The notes: a model not told the origin generated them from the sequence alone. A stretch of 64,000 nucleotides of DNA from Oscillospiraceae bacterium (GCA_016282135.1 JAEEKA010000006.1:38243-102242), one strand, 5' to 3'; positions 1 through 10,610 are shown, numbered from the stretch's first letter. A program made the numbers and translations.

Positions 1-102
1 CAACGGTTTTTGTCTGATTACAGCCCATCGCTCAGAGCGAAAGTTAGCCTATATGTATTTTCATACTATCACAAAAAGGCGTTTTATGCAACGGATTTTC
101 AA

Positions 103-131
103 TTTACAATCGAACCATCCTGTGATATGAT
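103..131 (+). promoter_or_regulatory. Sigma-A type promoter of the ABC exporter gene
   Basis: A TTTACA -35 hexamer (103-108) and a TATGAT -10 hexamer (126-131) are separated by exactly 17 bases and lie about 80 bases before the chosen ABC transporter start. The remainder of the first 210 bases is AT-rich and shows no convincing gene. Confidence 0.55.
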
Positions 132-210
132 AAGGAAAACGGCGGGCGGCAGATTGCTGTCTCATCGTATTATGAACAATGAACTATGTGTTCAAGATGG
201 AGGTGCTCTT

Positions 211-2049
211 ATGCCCGGACCCGGCGGCGGACTCGGTCCGCGAGGCTTCCTCACCGATGAGGAAAAGCAAAACAAGCCAAAGGTTACAAAGGCGCTCCTG
301 CTTCGCATTCTCTCCTATCTCAAGCCCTATTGGCCCCAGTTTGTACTGGTCTTCCTGGCTATCCTGCTCTCGGCCACAGTGGGCCTGCTGCCCTCCATCA
401 TCACGGGCCGCATCGTAGACGAAGCCCTGGTGGGCAAGGACATGAAGCTGCTGGTTCAGCTTCTGCTGGCTGCCTTTGGGACTCTGACGGTCTCCCAAGT
501 GATCGGCGTGCTGGAAAGCTACATCAACGCCTGGATCTCCCAGCGGATTATCTTCGACATGAAGAACCAGATGTACGACCATCTGCAGCACATGCCCCAC
601 GCCTTTTTCACCTCGGAAAAGCAGGGCGACATCATTACCCGGATGAACACCGATATCTCCGGAGTCAGCTCTGTGATCTCCGGAACCCTGTCCAGCATCG
701 TCAGCAACGTGGCAACGGTGGTGACTTCCCTGATCGCTCTGTTTACCATGAACTGGCAGCTTGCCCTGGTGGGCATGGTGGTAATTCCGCTGCTGATTCT
801 CCCCACCCGCAGCGTGGGTCAGACCCGCTGGAAGCTGTTGACCCAGAGCCAGGCAAAAAACGACGAAATGAACCAGATGATCAACGAGACCCTGTCTGTC
901 AGCGGATCTCTGCTGGTGAAGCTCTTTGCTCGGGAGGAGCGGGAGTACGAGCGCTTTGTAGGGCTGAATGAAGAAGTCACCAAGCTCCACCTGAAAGAGC
1001 AGCGCAGCGGCAAGTGGTTCGGCGTCATCATGGGCATGTTCACTCAGCTTGGGCCCCTGCTGATCTATTTTGCAGGCGGCTGGCTCATTATCGCCAAGTC
1101 CGACTCCACCCTGACCGTGGGCACCATCACTGCCACGGTGGCCCTGATAAATCGGCTTTACCGTCCAGTCCAAAGCCTCCTGAACATTCAGGTTGACTTC
1201 ACCCGATCTCTGGCGCTCTTCACCCGAATTTTTGACTATTTTGATATGCAGAATCCCATCGTTTCCAAGGACAACGGCAAAAAACCTGATATGAAGCAGG
1301 CAGACATCCGCTATGAACACGTGGCCTTCTCCTACGACCCGGAAAAGCCTTTGCTGACAGACATCGACTTTACCGTCCCCGCCGGGAAGATGTACGCCAT
1401 CGTGGGTCCCTCCGGCTCCGGCAAATCCACGGTCGTCAACCTGCTGCCCCGGCTCTATGACGTGCTGGGAGGAAGCGTCACGGTGGGCGGCGTGGACGTG
1501 CGGGATATGGATCTGAAATACCTGCGCTCCAACATTGGCGTAGTGACCCAGGAGAGCTACCTCTTCAACGGCACCATTCGGGAGAACCTGCTCTACGCCA
1601 AGCCTGACGCCACCGCCCGGGAGCTGGAAGAGGCCTGCCGCATCGCCAACATTCACGGCTACATTGAAAGTCAGCCTGAAGGCTACGAGACTATCGTAGG
1701 CAACCGGGGGCTGAAGCTCTCCGGCGGCGAAAAGCAGCGGCTTTCAATTGCCCGGGTAATTTTGAAAGACCCGAAGATTCTCATTCTGGACGAGGCCACC
1801 TCTGCCCTGGACTCCATTTCGGAAAACGCCATTCAGGAGGCCCTGGAGCATCTGATGGAGGGCAGAACCAGCATCGTCATTGCCCACCGGCTCTCCACCA
1901 TCCTGAAGGCGGACCGCATCCTGGTGGTCAAAAACGGCTCCATCGCCGAATCCGGCGACCACGAAAGCCTGCTGGCGCAAAACGGCGTCTACCGGGAACT
2001 CTATGAGACCCAATTCCGGACCATTTTGGAATTGGAAGGCGCGAAATAA
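211..2049 (+). CDS. ABC exporter, fused membrane and ATPase domains (multidrug/lipid type)
   Basis: Half-transporter of 612 aa that works as a homo- or heterodimer in the cytoplasmic membrane to export drugs, lipids or peptides. The N-terminal half holds the six-helix exporter domain (about residues 40-330). The ATPase half has Walker A GPSGSGKST at 399-407, signature LSGGEKQR at 503-510 and Walker B ILILDE at 523-528 followed by ATSALD, so the site is complete. The start is the ATG at 211 because a TGGAGGTG ribosome binding site lies 8-10 bases upstream; an upstream TTG at position 10 in the same frame has no such site and would add 67 non-conserved residues. No partner half-transporter is visible downstream; a leftward neighbour could lie outside the window. 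Family is certain, substrate unknown. Confidence 0.9.
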   Translation: MPGPGGGLGPRGFLTDEEKQNKPKVTKALLLRILSYLKPYWPQFVLVFLAILLSATVGLLPSIITGRIVDEALVGKDMKLLVQLLLAAFGTLTVSQVIGVLESYINAWISQRIIFDMKNQMYDHLQHMPHAFFTSEKQGDIITRMNTDISGVSSVISGTLSSIVSNVATVVTSLIALFTMNWQLALVGMVVIPLLILPTRSVGQTRWKLLTQSQAKNDEMNQMINETLSVSGSLLVKLFAREEREYERFVGLNEEVTKLHLKEQRSGKWFGVIMGMFTQLGPLLIYFAGGWLIIAKSDSTLTVGTITATVALINRLYRPVQSLLNIQVDFTRSLALFTRIFDYFDMQNPIVSKDNGKKPDMKQADIRYEHVAFSYDPEKPLLTDIDFTVPAGKMYAIVGPSGSGKSTVVNLLPRLYDVLGGSVTVGGVDVRDMDLKYLRSNIGVVTQESYLFNGTIRENLLYAKPDATARELEEACRIANIHGYIESQPEGYETIVGNRGLKLSGGEKQRLSIARVILKDPKILILDEATSALDSISENAIQEALEHLMEGRTSIVIAHRLSTILKADRILVVKNGSIAESGDHESLLAQNGVYRELYETQFRTILELEGAK

Positions 2050-2107
2050 TCGCAGCGTGCGAGTTGCGCGCTCCTCCCCACGATACAAAAAATTCACAAA
2101 ACAACAG

Positions 2108-2135
2108 TTGACAAACGAAACAAACATGTTATAAT
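2108..2135 (+). promoter_or_regulatory. groESL promoter
   Basis: Consensus TTGACA (2108-2113) and TATAAT (2130-2135), 16-base spacer, immediately before the CIRCE operator. This is a strong vegetative promoter. Confidence 0.9.
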
Positions 2136-2138
2136 AGG

Positions 2139-2165
2139 TTAGCACTCAGAAATACAGAGTGCTAA
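2139..2165 (+). promoter_or_regulatory. CIRCE operator (HrcA binding site)
   Basis: TTAGCACTC, nine bases, GAGTGCTAA: a perfect match to the CIRCE inverted repeat at which HrcA represses class I heat-shock genes. It sits just after the -10 box and before groES, so groESL should be HrcA-controlled. hrcA itself is not in the window. Confidence 0.97.
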
Positions 2166-2241
2166 CCTATTTTGTTTCTCCCCATGGCGCACAGCATGCG
2201 CCGGTACATCAATCTTGTAAATCTTTTAAGGAGGCATTCCT

Positions 2242-2526
2242 ATGAAGTTAAAGCCCTTGGCTGACCGTGTGCTGCTGAAAGCAACGGAGGCCGAAGAAAC
2301 CACCAAGTCCGGCATTATTCTCTCCACCGCCAACAAGGAAAAGCCCGTCGTCTCTGAGGTTGTGGCTGTTGGCCCAGGCGGCATCGTGGACGGCAAAGAG
2401 ATCGTCATGACCGTCAAACCCGGTGACAAGGTCATCGTGGCCAAGTACGCCGGCACCGAGGTCAAGCTGGACGGCGCTGAATACTCCATCGTCCGCCAGA
2501 ACGACATTCTGGCTATCGTAGAATAA
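2242..2526 (+). CDS. groES: Co-chaperonin GroES
   Basis: 94 aa, the usual family length. Lid of the GroEL folding chamber in the cytoplasm. The N-terminus (MKLKPLADRVLLK) and the glycine-containing mobile loop (EETTKSGIIL) are typical. AAGGAGG at 2228-2234 fixes the ATG at 2242. It is the first gene of the CIRCE-controlled operon, 18 bases before groEL. Confidence 0.98.
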   Translation: MKLKPLADRVLLKATEAEETTKSGIILSTANKEKPVVSEVVAVGPGGIVDGKEIVMTVKPGDKVIVAKYAGTEVKLDGAEYSIVRQNDILAIVE

Positions 2527-2538
2527 GCAGGAGGCTGA

Positions 2539-4188
<1,650 letters not shown>

Positions 4189-4189
4189 G

Positions 4190-4270
4190 CAATTGAAAAT
4201 TTTCAATTGACTTTTAAACGAGAAACGTTTCGCAGAAATACACACCGTCGAATCGGCGGTGTGTATTTCT
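4190..4270 (+). terminator. groESL terminator region
   Basis: Two dyads follow groEL. A 20-base perfect palindrome (4190-4209, CAATTGAAAA and its complement) comes first. The second is a perfect 14-bp stem, 4234-4247 with 4257-4270, around a 9-base loop and followed by GTTT. The second is the likely terminator, although the T-run is short. Confidence 0.7.
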
Positions 4271-4278
4271 GTTTGAGG

Positions 4279-4293
4279 TTAAGGTATCCTTAA
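4279..4293 (+). promoter_or_regulatory. Inverted repeat upstream of the CotH-type gene
   Basis: TTAAGG-TAT-CCTTAA, a perfect 15-base dyad, lies directly upstream of a TATTAT/TATAAC stretch (4305-4313) that could be a -10 box. Position and symmetry fit an operator, but the regulator is unknown and no good -35 box is visible. Confidence 0.35.
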
Positions 4294-4340
4294 GGTTTTT
4301 CCGATATTATAACGGCAAAACAATGAAAGCGGTGAGCTTT

Positions 4341-6263
4341 ATGAGACAGCTTTTTCAGCAGCTTGCAGTTTTTACGCTGGTTTTCGCTCTTCTTTTATCT
4401 CTGGCGGCCTGCGGGGAGAAGGACAGCCCGAAAGACACCGGCGCGGAACACGCGGCGGGCAGTACAGATGAACCCGGACAGCAGACCGAGACGGAAGCCT
4501 CAGCCCGAAACGAGTTCCGGACTGAGGCGGAAACCGTTTACAATGGGCTGTTTGACGACAAAGTGGTTCACGCCGTAGACGTGACCATTTCGGAGGATGA
4601 TTGGGCGGATCTGTTGGAACATCCCCTGGAAAAGACAAAATACAAAACCACCGTGATCATTGACGGAGAAACCATGGAGCAGGTATCCTTCGCCACCAAG
4701 GGAAACACCAGCCTGAGCTCTGTCGCAAGCGATCCGGACTCCGACCGATACAGCTTCAAGCTGAACTTCGGAAAATTCAACAAAGGACAGAGCTATCACG
4801 GCCTGGACAAGCTCAACCTGAACAATCTCTACGCAGACGCCACTTGCCTCAAGGACTGGCTCTGCTATCGTATCTTTCGGCAGGCAGGGGTGGACGCTCC
4901 CCTGGCCAGCTATGTCTGGCTGCGGATCAACGGCCAGGATCAGGGCCTCTATCTGGCCATCGAGGAAATCAGTGAATCCTGGCTGAATCGGACTCAGGAA
5001 GGCGAGGGCGTGCTTTACAAGCCCGAAACAGAGGAACAGAATCCACCTGATGGCTTGGGGATCGGGGAGCATGGAGCAAATAGCAAGCATCCGGGATCAG
5101 AGAATCCACCGACGGCCGAGGACAGTGACCGTCAAGGCGAGGAAAACGGCGAAAATTACGGCCAGAGCTGCTTCACGGGTAATCCGCCGCAAGGCTTCCC
5201 CGGAAACGGAGAAGGTCAGGGCGGTTTCCACGGTGGGCCCGGCGGCATGGGCTTCGGAGCCACTGCCAAGGGCGCCGATCTGCGGTACACAGACGACGAT
5301 CCGGACAGCTACTCCGACATCTTCGACAATGACGAAACAGTCATGGACGAAGGAGCCGAAGGCAGAGTCATCACCGCTCTGAAAGCGCTCTCCGAGGGCA
5401 AGCCCTCGGAAGCTCTGGACACGGATGAGGTCATTCGCTACTTTGCGGCACACAACTTCGTGCTGAATTACGACAGCTACACCGGCACCATGCTCCACAA
5501 CTACTACCTGTACGAAAACGACGGCAAGCTTTCCATGCTGCCCTGGGACTACAACCTGGCCTTCGGCGGTTTTGGCGGTGGCTTCGGCAGCTTCGGCGGC
5601 ATGGGCGGAAAAACTGGCATGGATTTCGCCAACGGGGAAGGAAATGATTCTCCCCAGCGGCCCAACGGCATGCGCGATGAAATCCCCGTCCCCGACAATA
5701 TGCCAAACTCTAGCGAGATGCCTATCTCCGGTAAAATACCTAATTCCGGTGAAACAGTCGAAGGAATGCCTGATTTTGGGCAAATGGGCGGCAGTGACGC
5801 AACATCTTTGGTGAACGTTGGCATTGACAGTCCCCTTTCCGGCGCCACGGAGGAAAGCCGTCCCATGTGGGCCTGGATTACCGCGGACGAAACATATCTT
5901 GCCCGGTATTACGCGGTTTTCGAAGAGCTGCTCAGCGGCTATTTTGAAAACGGGAGCTTTGAGGCTGAGCTGGATCAAATGATTGCCCTGCTCCGGCCCT
6001 ACGTAGAAAAGGATCCTACCGCTTTCTACTCCTTGGAGGAGTTTGACGCCGGGGTCAAGACTCTGCGGCAGTTCTGTGTCCTCCGGGCGGAGAGCATTCG
6101 CAAGCAGTTGGAGGGTGCGCTTGCTGCCCGTACCAAGGAACAGAACCAGGCCGCCCGGGTGGACGCCTCCGACATTGAGCTGCACGCCATGGGCGGCATG
6201 GGCGGCGGAAAAGACTCCATCCAGACGGACAGGCCGGACCGCGGCAGGGATCAGCGTCCATAG
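4341..6263 (+). CDS. CotH-kinase-family lipoprotein
   Basis: About 640 aa. The N-terminus is a lipoprotein signal with lipobox LAAC (modified Cys at residue 24 from this start), so the protein should be anchored outside the cytoplasmic membrane. It matches CotH spore-coat-type protein kinases: the KLNLNNLYAD...DWLCYRIFR...YVWLRINGQDQGLYL block, then, after an inserted Gly/Asn/Pro-rich stretch of roughly 100 residues, the HNFVLNYDSYTG...HNYYLY...PWDYNLAFG block that carries the family's active-site region. A second low-complexity Gly/Met/Pro stretch follows that block. The ATG at 4341 has GGTGAG before it; an in-frame ATG at 4323 lacks a binding site. In Bacillus CotH phosphorylates coat proteins. 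The secreted lipoprotein form seen in gut Clostridia is less well understood, so the substrate is unknown. Confidence 0.8.
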   Translation: MRQLFQQLAVFTLVFALLLSLAACGEKDSPKDTGAEHAAGSTDEPGQQTETEASARNEFRTEAETVYNGLFDDKVVHAVDVTISEDDWADLLEHPLEKTKYKTTVIIDGETMEQVSFATKGNTSLSSVASDPDSDRYSFKLNFGKFNKGQSYHGLDKLNLNNLYADATCLKDWLCYRIFRQAGVDAPLASYVWLRINGQDQGLYLAIEEISESWLNRTQEGEGVLYKPETEEQNPPDGLGIGEHGANSKHPGSENPPTAEDSDRQGEENGENYGQSCFTGNPPQGFPGNGEGQGGFHGGPGGMGFGATAKGADLRYTDDDPDSYSDIFDNDETVMDEGAEGRVITALKALSEGKPSEALDTDEVIRYFAAHNFVLNYDSYTGTMLHNYYLYENDGKLSMLPWDYNLAFGGFGGGFGSFGGMGGKTGMDFANGEGNDSPQRPNGMRDEIPVPDNMPNSSEMPISGKIPNSGETVEGMPDFGQMGGSDATSLVNVGIDSPLSGATEESRPMWAWITADETYLARYYAVFEELLSGYFENGSFEAELDQMIALLRPYVEKDPTAFYSLEEFDAGVKTLRQFCVLRAESIRKQLEGALAARTKEQNQAARVDASDIELHAMGGMGGGKDSIQTDRPDRGRDQRP

Positions 6264-6337
6264 GGCTGGCAATCAGAATTTTGGTCTTTTGAGAATTGTC
6301 AAACCCGGCAAATCAGAATATCTTCTTAAACATGATA

Positions 6338-6369
6338 AACGGCCTCAAGCGCAGCAGCTTGAGGCCGTT
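6338..6369. terminator. Hairpin between convergent genes
   Basis: A perfect 13-bp stem (6338-6350 with 6357-6369, AACGGCCTCAAGC) with a 6-base loop lies between the CotH-type gene (+) and the zinc-ribbon gene (-). No T-run is present on either strand, so it is a bidirectional terminator only by position. The rest of 6264-6516 holds no gene that I can support. Confidence 0.55.
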
Positions 6370-6516
6370 ATGCTCTTTCATCAGGCGGTATGCAGGCATG
6401 GCACCACATCCGTTCCGGGAAGAAGGCTTTGGTTGGATACGGGGACACGGGCGACGTGTCGTCCCGGCAAGGCACGGGCCATAAGCTATGAGCCTATAAG
6501 TCATGCGCCGCAATCG

Positions 6517-7446
6517 TCAGTTGTACAAGCCATACCGATCCCGCAGGGAGTGAATCATATCTGTATAAATCTCCCGGCAGGCAGCGTTGTCTTCCGCCTG
6601 GAGAGCCTTATAGCAGGGGTTCAGCCAGTCCCGGCGGAGCTCGGCGCAGACCTTGGCTTCATCGTCGCCGTAGCGCATAGCAGCCACGATGGCAGGGGCG
6701 ATTTCATAGTATTCGCAGATCAGGGCGCTCCCCTGCTCTGTCTGCGACAACCAGCCGTCCCGAAATGCCCGGAAGGCCGTCAGCTCTGGGCAGTCATCCG
6801 GCTTGCCCTCGGCCTCGCAGACCGCGGTAGTGACGAAGCAAAAGCCGTGCTTCCGGAAGCCGGACTGAATCTCTTCATAAGTGCCCAGTTCAAAACGGTT
6901 GTCCGGATACTTTTCGTTGAAACGGTCCCGCAGCAGGGCAGGAAACTCCTCGCTGACGGAAAGGCCGAGGCCTCGGATGGCAGGAACCGTAAACCAGGCC
7001 AGGGTCAGCTTGTCGGAAAAAGCAAGCCGTTCCCGGGCTGCCTTGGTTTTCGCCTTGGGAGGATTCCGATGGATGTCTTCCCACTGGGCGATGAATTCTT
7101 CCACGAAGCCGGAAAGCAGGGCCTGCCGCTGGGTTGGCTGAGCGCAAATGTAGCGATCCATGGCCTCAAAAACGGGGCTCACGTCCTCTTTATAGTTCCG
7201 GTAGGCGGATTCATACAGCTTGCGGTTGAACTGCTTGAATGCATTGGGATAGTCTCGGACGCAGTCCAGAAGATGCTCCTTCACGTAGGCCAGGTCAGAC
7301 TCGTCAGAAGGCTGTGTGCTGACCGCATAGTACGACGCTGACAGCTTTGCGCCGCAGTAGACGCAGGAAAACGCGGAAAGCTCCGCCGGAACCTGGATCT
7401 CCTGACCGCAGCTCTTGCAGATTCGCGAAATCATTTCCGTTGCCAT
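6517..7446 (-). CDS. Zinc-ribbon protein of unknown function
   Basis: 309 aa. Residues near the N-terminus form a CxxC...CxxC zinc ribbon (CKSCG, then CVYCG about 17 residues later). The rest is a soluble, mostly helical domain I do not recognise, without signal peptide or membrane segments. The ATG at 7446 is chosen because AGGTAGGTGAT precedes it and because it begins 13 bases after the engB stop; a longer start at 7482 would run back into engB. It is last in the lon-engB run, so it is probably co-transcribed with engB. No function is assigned. Confidence 0.75.
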   Translation of the reverse strand: MATEMISRICKSCGQEIQVPAELSAFSCVYCGAKLSASYYAVSTQPSDESDLAYVKEHLLDCVRDYPNAFKQFNRKLYESAYRNYKEDVSPVFEAMDRYICAQPTQRQALLSGFVEEFIAQWEDIHRNPPKAKTKAARERLAFSDKLTLAWFTVPAIRGLGLSVSEEFPALLRDRFNEKYPDNRFELGTYEEIQSGFRKHGFCFVTTAVCEAEGKPDDCPELTAFRAFRDGWLSQTEQGSALICEYYEIAPAIVAAMRYGDDEAKVCAELRRDWLNPCYKALQAEDNAACREIYTDMIHSLRDRYGLYN

Positions 7447-7459
7447 ATCATCACCTACC

Positions 7460-8050
7460 TTACTTGGCCTCACAGGCGGCAAGAATCTCCCGCAGAAGCA
7501 GGTCCCGCCCGTCTCCCTTCTCCGCGGAGAAGGGGATCAGAACGGTGGACTCAGAAAGAGACAGCGTCTGCCGGATCAGGGCCAGATTGGGCTCAATCTC
7601 AGTTTTTTTCAGCTTGTCCAGCTTGTTGGCCACCACCAGGAAGGGGCGGCCGGAGTTCTGAAAGTAGGACGCCATGGTGACGTCATTTTCCGTAGGCTTA
7701 TGCCGGGCGTCCACAATCAAGACGCCCAAGGCGATCCGCTCCGGCACGGAGAAGTACTGCTCCATCAGCTTGCCCCAGCGTTCCTTCTCCGACAGGGGAA
7801 CCTTGGCATAACCGTAGCCCGGCAGGTCTACGAAATAGGCCCGGTCGTCAATGCGAAAAAAGTTGATGTGGACAGTCTTGCCGGGGGTCTCCCCTACCCG
7901 GGCAAAGTTTTTCCGGTTCAGAACCCGGTTGATCACCGAGGATTTGCCCACGTTGGACTTGCCTGAAAAGGCAATCTGAGGCAGACCGTCTTTGGGGAGC
8001 TTGGCAATATCGGTGATTGAAGTGAGAAATTCAGCTTTTTGCAGGTTCAT
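7460..8050 (-). CDS. engB: Ribosome-biogenesis GTPase EngB (YsxC/YihA)
   Basis: 196 aa, typical length. Essential GTPase needed for assembly of the large ribosomal subunit. G1 is GKSNVGKSS (30-38), G3 is DLPGYGYAK, G4 is NKLDK and G5 is SAEKG. GAAAGGAGG just before the ATG at 8050 decides the start over a longer one at 8083. It lies directly downstream of lon, the conserved Firmicutes order. Confidence 0.96.
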   Translation of the reverse strand: MNLQKAEFLTSITDIAKLPKDGLPQIAFSGKSNVGKSSVINRVLNRKNFARVGETPGKTVHINFFRIDDRAYFVDLPGYGYAKVPLSEKERWGKLMEQYFSVPERIALGVLIVDARHKPTENDVTMASYFQNSGRPFLVVANKLDKLKKTEIEPNLALIRQTLSLSESTVLIPFSAEKGDGRDLLLREILAACEAK

Positions 8051-8081
8051 GACGGCCTCCTTTCGGCAATGGGTACGCGCC

Positions 8082-8109
8082 ACTGATGACTGGTAACTGA
8101 TGAGTGGTG
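8082..8109. repeat. 28-bp array of four degenerate heptamers (array 1)
   Basis: ACTGATG / ACTGGTA / ACTGATG / AGTGGTG, four units of exactly 7 bases, filling the gap between lon and engB. It has the same architecture (4 x 7 = 28 bases) as the arrays at 13904, 13953 and 16698, but a different unit sequence. Confidence 0.7.
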
Positions 8110-8117
8110 GCTATCCC

Positions 8118-10532
8118 CTACTGCCGGATATCCGGCTTGCGTTTCCGGGGAATGGGAGGGGTAGCCAACGGCAGATTCTTGGGATCGGCGGTCACGACCA
8201 GGGGAGCATCAGGCTGGGGGAAGCGCAGAGCGGTTTCCAGCACCGTATCGGCGGTGCGCACGGTCACAAAATTCAAAGCCTTGCGAACGGTCTGATCAAT
8301 CTCCTCCAGGTCCTTCCGGTTCTCCTCGGGAATAATGACGGTCTTAATCCCGTGGCGCAGGGCGGCCATTGTCTTTTCCTTCAGACCACCGATGGGGAGC
8401 ACCCTGCCACGGATGGAAATTTCACCGGTCATAGCCACGTCCCGGCGGACTTTAGCGCCGGTCAGTGCGGAGACCAACGCCGTGCAGACGGTAACGCCTG
8501 CGCTGGGTCCGTCTTTGGGCACGGCCCCCTCGGGGAAGTGGACGTGAATATCCTTCGTCTTATAGAAGTCCTCGGCTATACCCAGACTCTTGGCCCGGGA
8601 GCGGATAAAGCTCATAGCAGCTTGGACGGATTCCTGCATGACCTTGCCCAGGTTGCCCGTCAGCTCCAGCTTGCCGGTGCCCTCGACCACATTGCATTCT
8701 ACCTCCAGCATCTCGCCGCCCACGGAGGTCCAAGCCAAACCGTTTACCAGGCCCACAGGGTCCTCCTCCGGAAGACGGTCCGGCAGGAAGCGGCGGACGC
8801 CCAGGTACTTCTCCAAATTAGCGGAGGTGACAGTGATCCGGGACGTCTCGGGGTGTTCCAGCAGCTCCATATCCGCCCGGCGACAGATCTTTGCCAGTTC
8901 CTGCTCCAGGCGGCGCACGCCGGATTCTCGGGTGTAACAGGCGATAATCTCCCTCAGGGTGCTGTCCGGCACCCGGAGCTGGGATTTCTTCAGACCGTGA
9001 CGCTCCTTCTGCTTGGGCAGCAGGTGGTTCTTGGCGATCATCACCTTTTCTTCATCCGTGTAGGAATCCAGATGGATAACCTCCATCCGGTCCAGCAGGG
9101 GCCGGGGAATGGTATCGTCCGTGTTGGCAGTGGTGATAAACATGCATCTGCTCAGGTCGAAGGGCAGCTCCAGGAAGTTATCCCGGAAAGCGCTGTTCTG
9201 CTCCGGGTCCAGGACCTCCAGCAGAGCCGCGGAGGGGTCCCCCCGGTAGTCGGAGCCCAGCTTGTCGATCTCATCGAAGAGAATCAGCGGGTTGTTGCTC
9301 TTCACCTGGGTCAGGGCAGCCAGGATCCGCCCCGGCATGGCGCCGATATAGGTCTTCCGATGGCCACGGATCTCGGCCTCGTCATGGACGCCGCCCAGAG
9401 AGATTCGGGCCAGTTTTCGATTCAGGCAGGCGGCAATCGAGGATGCGATAGAGGTCTTGCCCACACCAGGAGGGCCTACCAGACAGAGGATCTGGCCCCG
9501 ATTCTCGGGGGCCATCTGCCGGACTGCCAGAAACTCCAGGATTCGGGTCTTGACCTGCTGAAGGCCGAAGTGATCTTGATCCAGCAGCTTCCGGGCCTGT
9601 TCTACGTTCAGCCGCTCCTTGGTGGATTCATTCCAAGGCAACTCCAGGGCCACGTCAAGATAATTGCGAATAACAGAGGCTTCGGAGGAACCGAAGGGCT
9701 GCTTCCGAAGACGCCTGACCTCCTTCAGCAGCTTCTCTTCGGATTCGGCAGGCAGGTGGAGGGCTTTGATCTTCTCATCGTAATCGTCGGCGTCGTCGTC
9801 CTCTTCCCCCAGCTCCTGGCGAATGGCCTTCATCTGCTCCCGCAGATAATAGTCTCGCTGGTCCTTGTTCATACTCTCCTGGGCCTTGTCCTGCATCTCT
9901 TCCTCAATGGAGAGGATGTCAAGCTCATGGTTCATCAGGTGATTGCATCGGAACAGCCGCTTGCCGGGATGCGTCTGATTCAGAAGCTGCAGCTTGTCTT
10001 CAAAACGGAAGGATGCTGCCTGGGCGGTAATATCGCTGACCTCGCCGGGGTCCTTGCTGGCCAGCATCCGGAGCATTTCCTCGTGGAGGGGCCGCTGGCT
10101 CACCTCCATATACTCCTCAAAGAGCCGATAGGCGGTTCGCATCATGGCCTCCAGCTTAGGGCCAACATTCAGCGGCTCGTCCGGCAAGGTGGCAATTCTA
10201 GCGCATAGGTAGGGCTCGGTTTTCAGTGCCGCGACAACCCGGGCACGGTTCAGACCGGTCACCAGCAGACGTGCAGCCTCCCCGGGCACCCGAACGATCT
10301 GCTTGATCTGGGCCACAGTGCCAACGGCATTCAGCGCATCAAAGTCGGGATCGTTGTCCAGCACAGAATGCTGGGGCAACAGCAGAACGCGCTGATCCGC
10401 CTTCATGGACTTCTCAATGGCCCGCAGAGATTTTTCCCGGCCCGCCTCAAAGTGCATAGTGGCATGGGGAAAGGCCACAAGTCCTCGCAGGGCAATCACG
10501 GGAAGCTGTTCGTATTCGATTCGTTCTTCCAT
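8118..10532 (-). CDS. lon: ATP-dependent protease Lon (LonA)
   Basis: 804 aa, full-length LonA. Degrades misfolded and regulatory proteins in the cytoplasm as a hexamer. It has an N-terminal substrate-binding domain (1-200), a coiled-coil linker (about 205-280), an AAA+ module with Walker A GPPGVGKTS (353-361) and Walker B ILFDEID (near 417-423), and a C-terminal protease domain with catalytic Ser677 (PKDGPSAG) and Lys720 (GGLKEKT). AAAGGAGG precedes the ATG. The gene follows clpX but is separated from it by a strong terminator, so it should have its own transcription start or depend on read-through. Confidence 0.98.
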   Translation of the reverse strand: MEERIEYEQLPVIALRGLVAFPHATMHFEAGREKSLRAIEKSMKADQRVLLLPQHSVLDNDPDFDALNAVGTVAQIKQIVRVPGEAARLLVTGLNRARVVAALKTEPYLCARIATLPDEPLNVGPKLEAMMRTAYRLFEEYMEVSQRPLHEEMLRMLASKDPGEVSDITAQAASFRFEDKLQLLNQTHPGKRLFRCNHLMNHELDILSIEEEMQDKAQESMNKDQRDYYLREQMKAIRQELGEEDDDADDYDEKIKALHLPAESEEKLLKEVRRLRKQPFGSSEASVIRNYLDVALELPWNESTKERLNVEQARKLLDQDHFGLQQVKTRILEFLAVRQMAPENRGQILCLVGPPGVGKTSIASSIAACLNRKLARISLGGVHDEAEIRGHRKTYIGAMPGRILAALTQVKSNNPLILFDEIDKLGSDYRGDPSAALLEVLDPEQNSAFRDNFLELPFDLSRCMFITTANTDDTIPRPLLDRMEVIHLDSYTDEEKVMIAKNHLLPKQKERHGLKKSQLRVPDSTLREIIACYTRESGVRRLEQELAKICRRADMELLEHPETSRITVTSANLEKYLGVRRFLPDRLPEEDPVGLVNGLAWTSVGGEMLEVECNVVEGTGKLELTGNLGKVMQESVQAAMSFIRSRAKSLGIAEDFYKTKDIHVHFPEGAVPKDGPSAGVTVCTALVSALTGAKVRRDVAMTGEISIRGRVLPIGGLKEKTMAALRHGIKTVIIPEENRKDLEEIDQTVRKALNFVTVRTADTVLETALRFPQPDAPLVVTADPKNLPLATPPIPRKRKPDIRQ

Positions 10533-10541
10533 GGATAAAAC

Positions 10542-10554
10542 CTCCTTTCAGGAG
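10542..10554 (-). promoter_or_regulatory. Small hairpin enclosing the lon ribosome binding site
   Basis: On the minus strand CTCCT-GAA-AGGAG forms a 5-bp hairpin in which the right arm is the core of the lon Shine-Dalgarno sequence. It could modulate ribosome access. This is an inference; the stem is short. Confidence 0.3.
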
Positions 10555-10596
10555 AAAAAAGACGCAAAAAGGGAGAGACGCCCCCCTTTTCGCGTC
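10555..10596 (-). terminator. clpX terminator
   Basis: On the minus strand a 13-bp stem with one mismatch (10584-10596 with 10561-10573) is followed directly by six T residues (10560-10555). It lies 15 bases after the clpX stop and is a good intrinsic terminator. Confidence 0.85.
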
Positions 10597-10610
10597 ATGC
10601 AGTGTTGATT

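Noticed and set aside
184-1656. A 490-codon minus-strand frame opposite the ABC exporter
   Set aside because: His/Gly/Gln-rich composition typical of an antisense shadow; the exporter motifs are all on the plus strand.
6043-7341. A 432-codon plus-strand frame across the CotH end and the zinc-ribbon gene
   Set aside because: It crosses a terminator-like hairpin and overlaps two real genes on opposite strands.
8100-10208. A 702-codon open frame on the plus strand opposite lon
   Set aside because: It mirrors lon codon structure on the other strand. Lon motifs are complete and the frame has no family features or binding site.
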